Source: Magnetococcales bacterium (GTDB lineage Bacteria; Pseudomonadota; Magnetococcia; Magnetococcales; JADFYX01). Taken from it: a stretch of DNA of 64,000 nucleotides. Shown piece by piece: positions 1 through 10,064 of this stretch. The stretch spans positions 1 to 64,000 of the forward strand of contig JADFZU010000008.1 of assembly GCA_015232365.1 (NCBI GenBank), written 5' to 3'. Position 1 is the first letter of the stretch. Each line of letters opens with the position of its first letter. The notes under the pieces are model-generated. The model was given only the letters and a program-made list of their open reading frames with translations. It was not told the DNA's origin and searched no databases. A program made the position numbers and the translations under genes.

Positions 1-1996
1 TAAAATCATCAACCATGCCCGAACCCAAAGGGCCGGGACGATAGAGAGCCACCAGAGCGACAATATCTTCAAAACAGTCCGGGGCGAGTTTTTTTAAAAT
101 CTCCCGCATACCGGAAGATTCCAACTGGAAGACACCTTTTGACCTGCCATCTTTTAAAAGCTGAAAAGTCTCATCATCATCCAAAGGGATGGTATCAATA
201 TTTATCCATTTATCCTTGGCAAGTTGACTATTCACCAACCGGAGAGCTTCATGGATTACCGTGAGGGTTTTAAGCCCCAAAAAGTCAAACTTAACCAACC
301 CGGCCCGCTCAACATCCACCATGTTGAACTGAGTAACCGGCATTGGCGAGCGAGGGTCAAGGTAGAGGGGGACCATATCAGTCAATGGCCCGTTAGCCAT
401 CACTACTCCGGCAGCATGGGTCCCGCATGAGCGAGGCAACCCCTCAAGAGCCAGAGCCAGTTCCATCAACTCTCCAACCTCCCGGTCCTCTTGAATAAGA
501 TTATGAAGCCGCTCTTCCTCTTTTATAGCTTTATCCAGGGTTATGCCGAGCATATTCGGCACCAGTTTGGCGATGCCGTCCACCTGACCATAGGGCATCT
601 GCAAAACCCGGCCCACATCACGAATTACCATTTTCGACTGTAGAGTACCAAAGGTGATAATCTGGGCTACCCGGTCAACACCATATTTTTGCTGCACGTA
701 CTCTATGACCTTCTGGCGTTTATCCATACAAAAATCAACGTCAAAGTCAGGCATAGATACCCGTTCAGGGTTTAGGAATCTCTCAAAAAGAAGCTGATAA
801 CGGATGGGATCAAGGTCGGTAATATCCAGACTCCAGGCCACCAGGGAGCCAGCACCAGAACCCCGGCCTGGACCAACGGGAATACTCTCTTTTTTTGCCC
901 AGCGGATAAAGTCGGAAACGATCAAAAAATAGCCTGGGAAACCCATTTGCAATATAACTTCCAACTCAAAGGTCAGCCGCTCCTTATAACGTTTTTCGAC
1001 AGCAGCATGCTCAGACTCTTTAAACCGTGGCAAAACATGGTTTTCAAGGCGGCTTTTCAGACCTTCTTCAGACTGCCGGCGCAGCCAGGAGGCCAGATCC
1101 TCCCCCGGCGGTAGTTGATAGTTGGGCAGAACCGTATGACCCAACTCCAACTGTAAATTACAGCGTTTGGCAATTTGCAGTGTGTTATCTATGGCCTCTG
1201 GCAGATCAGAAAAATTATCCACCATCTCGGAAGCTGTGGCAAAATGGAAGCGGTCGGTATATCTCTCCCGATGGCTATCATCAGCCAGCGACTGCCCCAG
1301 ACCGATACAACGAAGAGCATCAAAAGCCCTAAGCTCAGTTCGCTCTAAAAAATGGACATTATTGCTGGCAACAACAGGAATATTCAGCTCTATAGCAAGT
1401 TTGGCTGTGGCGTGAATCAACTCCTCTTCACCGAGCAACCCGTGGCGTTGCAGTTCCAGATAGAACCCCTGCTCACCTGTGCTTTCATCTTTGTAGATTG
1501 TCGCAAGTTCCACTGCCTTTTCTGTAGCAAGCTCCAACTCGCCAAGAGCCAACAGACGGCCCACCCCGCCTTTAGCTCCTGCAGAGAGGGCGATCAGACC
1601 CTGGTTATATTTTTTTAGCAGAGCCAGATCAACCCGTGGTTTTACATGACTACCATTAAGGTGGCCTATAGAGATCAGGTCAAGAAGACTCTGCCAGCCT
1701 TGACTATTCCGGCAAAGCAGAATCAGCTCCTCACGTATCTCTTGGTCTTCTCGTTCAGTTTTATCGGTGTGGTCGGCAACAACATAGACCTGTGCTCCAA
1801 GAATCGGCTTGATTCCAGCTTTCAAACAGCCAGAAAAAAACTGCACTGCTGCAAAAAGATTGCCATGGTCGGTCAAAGCCAGTGCCGGCATTCTCTCTTC
1901 CACAGCACGTTTAATCAAAGCATCAACCCGAATAGTCGAATTAAGCAGAGAGTATCCTGAGTGGACATGAAGATGGATAAAAGGGGCGTGTGTCAT
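1..1996 (-). CDS. dnaE: DNA polymerase III subunit alpha, partial (C-terminus lies beyond window start)
   Basis: Reverse-strand translation from ATG at 1996: MTHAPFIHLHVHSGYSLLNSTIRVDALIKRAVEERMPALALTDHGNLFAAVQFF (PHP domain), then SIPVGPGRGSGAGSLVAWSLDITDLDPIRYQLLFERFLNPERVSMPDFDVDF (catalytic core). Open frame runs to base 1, which explains its absence from the ORF track. Confidence 0.96.
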   Translation of the reverse strand, partial: MTHAPFIHLHVHSGYSLLNSTIRVDALIKRAVEERMPALALTDHGNLFAAVQFFSGCLKAGIKPILGAQVYVVADHTDKTEREDQEIREELILLCRNSQGWQSLLDLISIGHLNGSHVKPRVDLALLKKYNQGLIALSAGAKGGVGRLLALGELELATEKAVELATIYKDESTGEQGFYLELQRHGLLGEEELIHATAKLAIELNIPVVASNNVHFLERTELRAFDALRCIGLGQSLADDSHRERYTDRFHFATASEMVDNFSDLPEAIDNTLQIAKRCNLQLELGHTVLPNYQLPPGEDLASWLRRQSEEGLKSRLENHVLPRFKESEHAAVEKRYKERLTFELEVILQMGFPGYFLIVSDFIRWAKKESIPVGPGRGSGAGSLVAWSLDITDLDPIRYQLLFERFLNPERVSMPDFDVDFCMDKRQKVIEYVQQKYGVDRVAQIITFGTLQSKMVIRDVGRVLQMPYGQVDGIAKLVPNMLGITLDKAIKEEERLHNLIQEDREVGELMELALALEGLPRSCGTHAAGVVMANGPLTDMVPLYLDPRSPMPVTQFNMVDVERAGLVKFDFLGLKTLTVIHEALRLVNSQLAKDKWINIDTIPLDDDETFQLLKDGRSKGVFQLESSGMREILKKLAPDCFEDIVALVALYRPGPLGSGMVDDF

Positions 1997-2185
1997 AGGG
2001 AGAATATTACAGAGAAAATGGCTCTATTACAAAATTAAAATAGATATAAACCAGCAGTGTGAAGCAGGATGCAATTGCCGAATCTATGGTATAGTCGGGC
2101 TGTAATTATATTTTATCTTTTGATTTTGTATTGCGACTTATAAAAACAGGCCACTCTATTGCTATTCCAGTTCCAAAGCCGTAAT

Positions 2186-4603
2186 TCAGCAGGTCTGCTT
2201 ACCTGTTTTACACCACTGTCGCCAGACCTTTCTTAGCTCCAGAGTTAAGTCAACAGAGAATTTCTCATAATCACAGAGTGGAGAGTTAAGAAGCCGGTCC
2301 CGCAAACCATCTCGAATAATTTGCAACTGCTTTTGGTTGTTAACCAGATTAATCACAAGCTTGCTGTATCCATCCAGATCATCAGTTACCAACTGTTGCA
2401 AACCTAAAGTACGCAACATGCTAGTAGAGTGCCGCCCTGCAAAGGTTTTGCCACGTGCAGTTACTACAGGAACCCCCATCCATAACGCCTCCATAGTTGT
2501 AATTCCACCAGAATAAGGCAAGGTGTCCAGGGCCAGATCAACACTGTTGTATCTAGCCAGCAACTCTTTATGAGGCAGCCAGCCTTCAATGGTTATTCTC
2601 TCAACATCAATACCGGCTTTATCAAAAAAGTTAAGAATTCTCTTAACATTGGTTGGATTATCCATATTCTTGTAGATAAGCAGCAGATCACTCTGTGGAC
2701 ACTCTTTTAAAATCCTTGACCAGGCATCAAGCATCTGTTCATTGATCTTTTTAGAGCTACCAAAATTTCCCAGCACAAAACGGTCACCATCCCCAGTAGT
2801 TTTGGTTTTCAAAAAAATAGGAACATTTTCAGGAGGAGAGTAGCAGAGCCATGAGTCAGGCAGGCGAATAATTTTTTCGCTATAATAGATCTCTTCTCCG
2901 TGGGCAATATGGTGAGAGTCGGCAATAAGCCAATCCATTTCTGGCAAGCCGGTAGTTCCAACATAGCCAGCCCATGTAATCTGGATAGGAGCCGGCTTTC
3001 TTGCAAATAGAGGCAGCTTATTTAGAGATGTATGCCCGGAAAGATCGATCAAAATATCAATTTTATCGTCACGAATACGGTTTTCCAACTGTTCGTCATC
3101 AATTAAACGTGTTTCGACCCAATGGTCTGAGCACTCCATAAACCTCCTGGTCATATCGTCAGGCATACGGGCAGAATAGCAGGTAATCTCTAGCTCTTTA
3201 GTGGGATAATGCTCAATAAAACCTAGTAAAAAGTAGCCGATAGGGTGCTCGCCAAAATCCGGTGAGACCAGACCAATACGTAATTTACGATCTTCTGAAA
3301 CTATATTGTCATATGAAGAGAGCGGCAGGCTACTTTTGCCATAAAAGGTGTCAGCCCATTTTTGATGTATCAATAACAGGTTTTCCAGGCTTTGCCCAGG
3401 CAGGTACTGCATAGCAAGAAGCAAGTTTCCGAAAGAGCCGGCATCATCTGCTCTGATTGACAGGGCTTTTTTATAGTTGGCAACCGCATCTTCAATCTCA
3501 CCTTGATCAGAGAGAACAACCCCCATATTATAGTAAAATCTTGCATTGTCAGACTGTAGGGAAATTGCCTTTCTAACACTTATGGAAGCCTCTTCCAGCC
3601 TGCCCTGTTTTTGCAAAGCAAAACCCAGGTTTATATATGCATTGGCGTAATTGGGATTTATTGAAATGGCTTTTTTGCAGCTAGCAGTAGCCGCCAAAAC
3701 ATCACCTTGCTCGTTTTGGACGGCTGCTAGATTACTGAACGCCTCAACATAGTTACAGTTGATGGCGATTGCACTTTGATAGCTTAAAACTGCTTTTTGA
3801 AAATTACCAAGCTCCTTATTACAATTGCCTAACTGAAAATATGCCTCTGCATTATCTGGTTCAATAGTTATTAAATTTTGATATATACTTATCGCCTCTT
3901 GAAAGTTGCAATGCCTTTTAAGTGCAGAACCAAGGTTGCTGTGCACCTCTACACTATCTGGGTTTATCTCAAGAGCTTTCCTGTAACATGCAATAGCATC
4001 TTCATAATCTCCCCGCTCTTGCAGGGCTGAACCTAAATTATTGTAGCAGGCAAAATAGTTGGGATTTATGGCTATAGCCTGTCGGTAACGGCTTATGGAA
4101 TTATCAATTTTCCCTTGTTTTTTATAGACAATTCCAAGTTCATTATAAGCTTCAACAGCATCTGGTTGAAGCTTGATTATTTTCTCATAACAGGCAATAG
4201 CCTCCTGCCATCTTCCAACCTCTTGCAGTCCGTTAGCCAAAGTGTAGTGGTTTTCCAATGAGTCAGGCTTAAGAATAATGACCTTTTCAAAACAGACCAC
4301 CGCCTCTTCCAGCTTGCCTAGTGTCTGTAGAGCAAAACCAATTCTGACAAGTGCTTCAATATTTTCCGGCTCCGACTCTAAAACCTTGCGGTACCAATAG
4401 ACAGACTCCTCAACCCTACCTGAATCATGAAGAAAGGTACCGTGTTGCAAAGCCTTATCTCTGTTTACCAATTTATTTTCCCAATAATTTATGTAAATCT
4501 TCGTAACTAACGTTGATAACTCTGTTGAGAGACTAATAAAAATTGGATGGGGATTGTGATCCATTTTTCCAGGGAAAAACGTGGGTTCTGCCCACAACCG
4601 CAA
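2186..4603 (-). CDS. TPR-repeat protein with C-terminal O-GlcNAc transferase-like (SPINDLY/GT41) domain
   Basis: About ten 34-aa TPR units (e.g. AIACYRKALEINPDSVEVHSNLGSALK), then RIGLVSPDFGEHPIGYFLLGFIEHY, PIQITWAGYVGTTGLPEMDWLIAD, LALDTLPYSGGITTMEALWMGVPVVTARGKTFAGRHSTSML. The N-terminal start is uncertain. Confidence 0.9.
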   Translation of the reverse strand: MRLWAEPTFFPGKMDHNPHPIFISLSTELSTLVTKIYINYWENKLVNRDKALQHGTFLHDSGRVEESVYWYRKVLESEPENIEALVRIGFALQTLGKLEEAVVCFEKVIILKPDSLENHYTLANGLQEVGRWQEAIACYEKIIKLQPDAVEAYNELGIVYKKQGKIDNSISRYRQAIAINPNYFACYNNLGSALQERGDYEDAIACYRKALEINPDSVEVHSNLGSALKRHCNFQEAISIYQNLITIEPDNAEAYFQLGNCNKELGNFQKAVLSYQSAIAINCNYVEAFSNLAAVQNEQGDVLAATASCKKAISINPNYANAYINLGFALQKQGRLEEASISVRKAISLQSDNARFYYNMGVVLSDQGEIEDAVANYKKALSIRADDAGSFGNLLLAMQYLPGQSLENLLLIHQKWADTFYGKSSLPLSSYDNIVSEDRKLRIGLVSPDFGEHPIGYFLLGFIEHYPTKELEITCYSARMPDDMTRRFMECSDHWVETRLIDDEQLENRIRDDKIDILIDLSGHTSLNKLPLFARKPAPIQITWAGYVGTTGLPEMDWLIADSHHIAHGEEIYYSEKIIRLPDSWLCYSPPENVPIFLKTKTTGDGDRFVLGNFGSSKKINEQMLDAWSRILKECPQSDLLLIYKNMDNPTNVKRILNFFDKAGIDVERITIEGWLPHKELLARYNSVDLALDTLPYSGGITTMEALWMGVPVVTARGKTFAGRHSTSMLRTLGLQQLVTDDLDGYSKLVINLVNNQKQLQIIRDGLRDRLLNSPLCDYEKFSVDLTLELRKVWRQWCKTGKQTC

Positions 4604-4632
4604 GAGACCGCCCGCCCATTGACTCCCATGAC

Positions 4633-5751
4633 TTAGGGCTGTTTCAGATCTATTTTGAACTCTGTTTTTTTATTCCTACGCAGAACAGTCAAAACAACAC
4701 TCTCTCCCCAGTTCAACTCTCTGGTTTTTCTGATCAGGTTGTGACTTGATGTTATTTTTTCACCGTTTAGATGGGTGATTTTATCATCGGCTATAATACC
4801 TACCCCGGCAGCTAAAGAGTCCGGTAGAACGCTTTTAATCTCTACACCATCAACAAATCTGCCCAACATTACCCCAAACCTAACAGGAGGCGGAGCCTCT
4901 TCAGGCTTGGTCACCCCCCAAACATAATCAGCGACCTGAGGGTCTACCCAGTCCTCAGATATCGTCCATGGCAGAACCGTCTTTATCTGATCTATACCAA
5001 GATTACTCAGTTGGTGGGGTATACCGTAACCATTTGCTATATGCCCACTACCGGCCAGAGCCACCATAAGACCATCGGGATTTTTATCAAGCCAGCCTTT
5101 AATCCGGCTTGCCATCACCCCATCCCAGACCAGTTGTGCCTGCATAAAATGTTCAAACTCCCCCATCCTTGCCATCATTGGATGGGAGTTGAAAACCTTT
5201 TGCAGACTAACTCGGTAATCGTTACTCGCTGCTGCCATTGCAGGCAACTGCTTACGAATTTTCTCATCAACACCTTCCACACCCTGTTTTCTCACCTGGC
5301 TTACAACATCCCTTTTGATGTTCATCCCCACCAAGGGGATTTTATTATCTCTGGCAAAACGAAAAATCGGCAGATATAGTTCAGCATCAAACCCCCAGAC
5401 CGAGTACCACTCCACCGCATCTAAAAACTGCTCTTCGGTAAACTCCCCGGCAATCCATCTATCAAGCTGCGGCTGAAGATGGCCTGGAAACATCTCAAGA
5501 CCAATTGCAAGTTTGTTATGGCGTTGTTTGATGGCTTTGATAATCTGGAGTTGAATACGGTGGTGGTTGGCATCAGAGTGGCTCTCGCCAACTAAAACCA
5601 CCCGGCTTTTTGTCAACTGCTCAAAGCTCTGCTGAGCAGTGATAGTTGTTTTAGTAGGCATATGGATAATTTGCCCATCTTCAATTGGAACCGGTCCCAT
5701 AACCACCACCTGAAAAAGGGAAAAACCTGCTAGAAAAATAAAAAAAATCAT
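4633..5751 (-). CDS. ChaN-family (DUF399) haem-binding-like protein with C-terminal PDZ domain
   Basis: VVLVGESHSDANHHRIQLQIIKAI...GLEMFPGHLQPQLDRW; C-terminal PDZ-like GVEIKSVLPDSLAAGVGIIADDKITHLNGEKI; N-terminal hydrophobic segment. Confidence 0.82.
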   Translation of the reverse strand: MIFFIFLAGFSLFQVVVMGPVPIEDGQIIHMPTKTTITAQQSFEQLTKSRVVLVGESHSDANHHRIQLQIIKAIKQRHNKLAIGLEMFPGHLQPQLDRWIAGEFTEEQFLDAVEWYSVWGFDAELYLPIFRFARDNKIPLVGMNIKRDVVSQVRKQGVEGVDEKIRKQLPAMAAASNDYRVSLQKVFNSHPMMARMGEFEHFMQAQLVWDGVMASRIKGWLDKNPDGLMVALAGSGHIANGYGIPHQLSNLGIDQIKTVLPWTISEDWVDPQVADYVWGVTKPEEAPPPVRFGVMLGRFVDGVEIKSVLPDSLAAGVGIIADDKITHLNGEKITSSHNLIRKTRELNWGESVVLTVLRRNKKTEFKIDLKQP

Positions 5752-5757
5752 CTGTGC

Positions 5758-7212
5758 TCACAACTGCTGAATCAATTCTTGCTGAACCATGTTCAGAACA
5801 CTCTTCTCAGCCCTTGGATCAATAAATACCCTAACCTGACGACGATGACTTTTACCAAGAAAGCTAATTAGGTCAGACACCTCCTCAGCAGGCCGAACCT
5901 CCCCACTTCCAGATACCACATAGACCGGCTCGGCCCGGCCAGATGTGTATTGTAAATTGGCGTAAGGAGCACGATCCAAACAGTCTACATAGACCAACAG
6001 GCGCAGAGGAACCTGTCGCTTACTACCGTCTGGATCTTCAACGAGAAGCATCTCTTCACCCCGCTGGGCAAAAAATCTTTCAACTATTTTTGCCATAGCC
6101 GTATCGTGAATAACATCCGAGCGGTTTTTCTCCCAGAATATCCTCCGGTATACCGGTTGCCGCCCACGGAATAGAGAGCTTTTCCACTTTAACTCCCCCT
6201 GAGCAGGAGTTTGGGGGGCTGACTCGGCCCATTGACCAAAACAGTAGTCTAAAACTGTGTCATCCAGAGCCAGATAGTCCTTTAAATCCGGCTGCTGCCC
6301 ATCTTCCGATACCGCCACTAAAAATTTCGCCATAGGGGCCGGCATCCCTGGAGGCCACTCTCCATCAACCTGACGAATCCAGAGCAGAAGCTGAAAAACA
6401 TGGATCAATAACGCCTCAAAAGCCCGGACGGTTTTATGGTCATAGACCTGCCGGTACATATGATCACGTGCTGAAATATAGCTCTCTAAAGCTACCGGGC
6501 CCTTGGCAAGATCAACACACAACCGCAAGGAGCCGTCAACCTTCTCAGCTCTGATGCTATGCAACAGCCACTCTAAATCATAACTCCCATAAGAGACTCC
6601 GGTAAAACAGGCATCCCGCATAAGGTAGTCCATTCTGTCGGCATCCAACTGGCTGGAGACTATCTGCTTGCCTAGATGGACCTCGCCCTGGGGGGGGTTG
6701 TGACCCCAAACACCACGGAGTTTTTCATAAAAACAGTTGTGATCAATCCCCAAACGCTGACAGTGCCTCTCTATCGCTCTTCTTGGTGGACCATCATCAA
6801 AAAGAATCCGCCAGCCCCACACTTCATGATTTTCGATACCGGGCATAAGATGTTCAAAAACATGGGAGTATGGACCGTGACCAACATCATGGAATAGAGC
6901 AGCAACTTTAACTGCCAACATCAACTCCCGCCCGAAAAGCTTTCCATCAGCAAGAGACAGATCTGCCAATATCCGCTTGGCAAGATGCATGGTTCCCAAA
7001 GAGTGGGAAAAACGTGAATGCTCTGCTGATGGGTAGATTTTGGCAGCCGGGCCAAGTTGGCGTATACGCCGCAAACGTTGCAACTCTGGAGTATCGATCA
7101 ACTCCAGCAGCAGAGCATCTCCCCACTCGGCAGGGTCGGTGGCAGGGCCACTCCGCTCCCGGTGCAGAGAGATCATATTGTGGACTGCATCCCTAAAAAC
7201 CTTGCGACTCAT
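5758..7212 (-). CDS. HD superfamily phosphohydrolase (SAMHD1/COG1078-like)
   Basis: LQRLRRIRQLGPAAKIYPSAEHSRFSHSLGTMHLAKRIL...VAALFHDVGHGPYSHVFEHL; SSQLDADRMDYLMRDACFTGVSYG. Confidence 0.9.
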   Translation of the reverse strand: MSRKVFRDAVHNMISLHRERSGPATDPAEWGDALLLELIDTPELQRLRRIRQLGPAAKIYPSAEHSRFSHSLGTMHLAKRILADLSLADGKLFGRELMLAVKVAALFHDVGHGPYSHVFEHLMPGIENHEVWGWRILFDDGPPRRAIERHCQRLGIDHNCFYEKLRGVWGHNPPQGEVHLGKQIVSSQLDADRMDYLMRDACFTGVSYGSYDLEWLLHSIRAEKVDGSLRLCVDLAKGPVALESYISARDHMYRQVYDHKTVRAFEALLIHVFQLLLWIRQVDGEWPPGMPAPMAKFLVAVSEDGQQPDLKDYLALDDTVLDYCFGQWAESAPQTPAQGELKWKSSLFRGRQPVYRRIFWEKNRSDVIHDTAMAKIVERFFAQRGEEMLLVEDPDGSKRQVPLRLLVYVDCLDRAPYANLQYTSGRAEPVYVVSGSGEVRPAEEVSDLISFLGKSHRRQVRVFIDPRAEKSVLNMVQQELIQQL

Positions 7213-7218
7213 AGATGG

Positions 7219-7659
7219 TTAACCACCTTCTGGCAGGTCGTTCAGAACAGACCAGGCAAGACGGTATTTTCTCAAACGCTTCCAATCCCTCTCACTAGGT
7301 ACGTGATTTAAACGGCGAATATCCATATTATCTTCCAGATCCCTAAGTTTAACATGCCGGGCCAACTCATTACCTTTCACCCTAACTATATAGCTTTCAT
7401 AATCCTCATCTTCCTGGTGGGTCAGATGCTCAAGAGCTTCAATTACCTCTGTGGAAAATCCGGCTTGGCGCAAATCAGCAAAAGTTGTAGCGGTGTCTTC
7501 GACCAGATCGTGCAATACAGCGACAATTCTAAGAGTCTCCCCACGAACGCGCATCATTATCCGCAATGGGTGAAGAATATAAGGTTGATCGGCTTTATCT
7601 ACCTGTCCAGAGTGTCCCGCCACCGCCATGGCAATTGCTGTTTCGAGAAGAGTAGCCAT
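7219..7659 (-). CDS. small HD-domain protein, (p)ppGpp hydrolase/MESH1-like
   Basis: RSH-type HD motifs: HSGQVDKADQPYILHPLRIMM...VAVLHDLVEDTATTFADLRQAGF; KLRDLEDNMDIRRL. No synthetase domain. Confidence 0.8.
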   Translation of the reverse strand: MATLLETAIAMAVAGHSGQVDKADQPYILHPLRIMMRVRGETLRIVAVLHDLVEDTATTFADLRQAGFSTEVIEALEHLTHQEDEDYESYIVRVKGNELARHVKLRDLEDNMDIRRLNHVPSERDWKRLRKYRLAWSVLNDLPEGG

Positions 7660-7671
7660 AAATTATAAACC

Positions 7672-8769
7672 TCACATAACCGATAACATACGCTCCAGCG
7701 CCTTCTTGGCTGACGAGGCAACTTGAGCAGAAACCGTAATTGGGTTGACAATATGTCCAGCCAGCAAATTTTCCAGAGTCCAGCATAGATGCTGGGTATC
7801 GATACGAAACATTGTTGAGCACATGCATATAGTCGGGCAGAGAAAGTGAATCTCTTTCTCCGGCATTTCATGTTTAAGACGGTTAACCAGATTAAGCTCG
7901 GTACCAATCGCCCATTTACTTCCCGGTGGCGAGTTACGAACAGCCGATTGAATCTGCTCGGTAGAGCCTAAATGGTCAGCCTTTGCACACACCTCATAAC
8001 TTGATTCCGGGTGAACGGTAATTTGAATACCGGGTATCTGCTTACGGAATTGATCGATATGCTCCGGTTGAAACATCTGATGTACCGAGCAGAAACCGTC
8101 CCAAAGAATAATCTTGGCCTGCTTGATCTCATCAGCACTCAAGCCACCATTGGGCTGGTCAGGTTTCCAGACCACCATCTCATCCAGCCCCACCCCCATA
8201 CGGACAGCACTATTACGGCCCAGATGTTGATCAGGGAAAAACAGCACCTTCTCACGACGTTCAAAGGCCCAGGCCAGGATTTTCCTGGCGTTGGATGAGG
8301 TGCAGACAGTACCGCCGTGATCACCACAAAAACCTTTTAAATCAGCCATGGAGTTGACATATGTGATTGGGGTGACCATTCTTTCTACATCAATAACTTT
8401 ACCAATAGCCTGCCAAGCGGCTTCAACGGAAGGAAGATCAGCCATATCTGCCATGGAACAACCAGCAGCCATATCTGGCAGAATGGCAATTTGCTCAGGA
8501 GAGGAGAGGATATCAGCCACCTCAGCCATAAAATGGACACCACAAAAAACTATGGTGCGAGCCTCTGGCCTCTGCGAAGCCAGACGGGATAGCTTAAGTG
8601 AGTCACCGGTATAATCAGCAAACTTATAGACCTCTTCACGCTGATAGTGGTGGCCCAAAATAACACATGAGTCACCAAGGGTAGCTTTGGCAGTTTGGAT
8701 GCGGCTCTCCAACTCAGCATCAGAAACGTCGTATAAAGGTTCCAATAAAACCGGACATTGATCGGACAT
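7672..8769 (-). CDS. nadA: quinolinate synthase
   Basis: ILGHHYQREEVYKFADYTGDSLKLSRLA; FCGVHFMAEVADIL; HPESSYEVCAKADHLGSTEQI; FLCPTICMCSTM. Likely start is the internal Met (MSDQCPVLLEPLYD) at 8769. Confidence 0.95.
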   Translation of the reverse strand: MSDQCPVLLEPLYDVSDAELESRIQTAKATLGDSCVILGHHYQREEVYKFADYTGDSLKLSRLASQRPEARTIVFCGVHFMAEVADILSSPEQIAILPDMAAGCSMADMADLPSVEAAWQAIGKVIDVERMVTPITYVNSMADLKGFCGDHGGTVCTSSNARKILAWAFERREKVLFFPDQHLGRNSAVRMGVGLDEMVVWKPDQPNGGLSADEIKQAKIILWDGFCSVHQMFQPEHIDQFRKQIPGIQITVHPESSYEVCAKADHLGSTEQIQSAVRNSPPGSKWAIGTELNLVNRLKHEMPEKEIHFLCPTICMCSTMFRIDTQHLCWTLENLLAGHIVNPITVSAQVASSAKKALERMLSVM

Positions 8770-8802
8770 GGTAATATAAAAACTCACATTTTTTAGATTA
8801 TA

Positions 8803-9957
8803 GTGGACAATAAATTGCCCCATTCTACCAACCATAGAGCAAAACTAAAAGAGCAGTTAAGAAGAATTGCCTTGTATGAGGGGTTTGAGACGGTTGCATT
8901 TGCCTCTCCAGAAAAGCCTCCACATGCAGAACATCTAACAAAATGGCTAGGGAGTAACTGTCATGGCGATATGGGCTGGATGGCAAAAAATGCGGAAAAA
9001 AGGCAGAACCCAAAACAGTTAATGGACGGTTTAGGATCTATTATGGTTCTAGGTCTGAACTATAGGCCTCCAGGAGAGCCAAGCCCCTATCTTGACAATC
9101 CTGCCGCCTTAGGAGTTTCAGCCTACGCAAGAAACCGTGAATATCAGGGCTTTATCAAAAAAAAGCTCAGAAAACTGGCAAATGAGATAGAAAAATTGCT
9201 AGGAGAAAAGGTAGATGGGCGTATTTTCGTCGATACTGCCCCAGTGCTGGAAAAACCAATTGCAGCCAGTGCCGGACTGGGCTGGCAGGGAAAAAACACC
9301 ATGCTGGTCAACCGTCAATTCGGCTGCTGGCTGTTCCTGGCTGAGTTTTTTCTAGCACTTGACCTCCCTCCTGATCCTCCAGGGAAGGAGCATTGCGGTA
9401 GCTGTGACCGCTGCCAAACCGCCTGCCCAACAGGAGCTTTAAACACCCCATGGCAACTGGACTCCAACAACTGCCTGGCCTATTTTACCATAGAGACATC
9501 CGGGCCTATACCTCTGAAATACCGTCAAGCCATGGGCAACCGGGTCTTTGGCTGTGACGACTGCATAACCGCCTGCCCCTGGAACCGATTTGCCCCGGTG
9601 ACTGCCCAGAAAAACTTTCTTCCACGCCCAGAGCTAATAGCACCAAACCTTACCGGATTCGCTTTTATGAACGAGGTTCAATTTCGTAGTACCTTTAGCA
9701 ATTCAGCGATAAAACGTAGTGGACGGGTGCGGTTTATGCGCAATTTAGCTATTGCCCTGGGCAACTGGGGGACCGATGCCGCTCTGCCACCCCTAAGCCA
9801 TCTATTTGCCGACGAACATCCACTAATAAGGGGGCATGCCGCTTGGGGGCTGGGTAAAAACAGCAACCCCAAAGGGGCAGAACTGTTAAAAAAGGCTATA
9901 AAAACTGAGACAGATCAAAGTGTATTAGAAGAGATTGCTCTGGCATTAAGGGACTGA
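8803..9957 (+). CDS. queG: epoxyqueuosine reductase
   Basis: Two 4Fe-4S motifs CGSCDRCQTACPTGAL and CDDCITACPWNRFA; AASAGLGWQGKNTMLVNRQFGCWLFLAEF; C-terminal HEAT-like PLIRGHAAWGLG. Confidence 0.95.
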   Translation: MDNKLPHSTNHRAKLKEQLRRIALYEGFETVAFASPEKPPHAEHLTKWLGSNCHGDMGWMAKNAEKRQNPKQLMDGLGSIMVLGLNYRPPGEPSPYLDNPAALGVSAYARNREYQGFIKKKLRKLANEIEKLLGEKVDGRIFVDTAPVLEKPIAASAGLGWQGKNTMLVNRQFGCWLFLAEFFLALDLPPDPPGKEHCGSCDRCQTACPTGALNTPWQLDSNNCLAYFTIETSGPIPLKYRQAMGNRVFGCDDCITACPWNRFAPVTAQKNFLPRPELIAPNLTGFAFMNEVQFRSTFSNSAIKRSGRVRFMRNLAIALGNWGTDAALPPLSHLFADEHPLIRGHAAWGLGKNSNPKGAELLKKAIKTETDQSVLEEIALALRD

Positions 9958-10064
9958 CAATAAATAGTGGATGAGTTATAATATTTTTGTTTTTATTGAC
10001 GAAAAATCTAAAAACACTATTATCGCTTAGAACTTATCACTGCTGAGAGTTGGGATATAATTAA

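Noticed and set aside
224-1960. Six-frame ORFs on the + strand in the first 2 kb
   Set aside because: The minus-strand reading frame is a clear dnaE; these are shadow ORFs.
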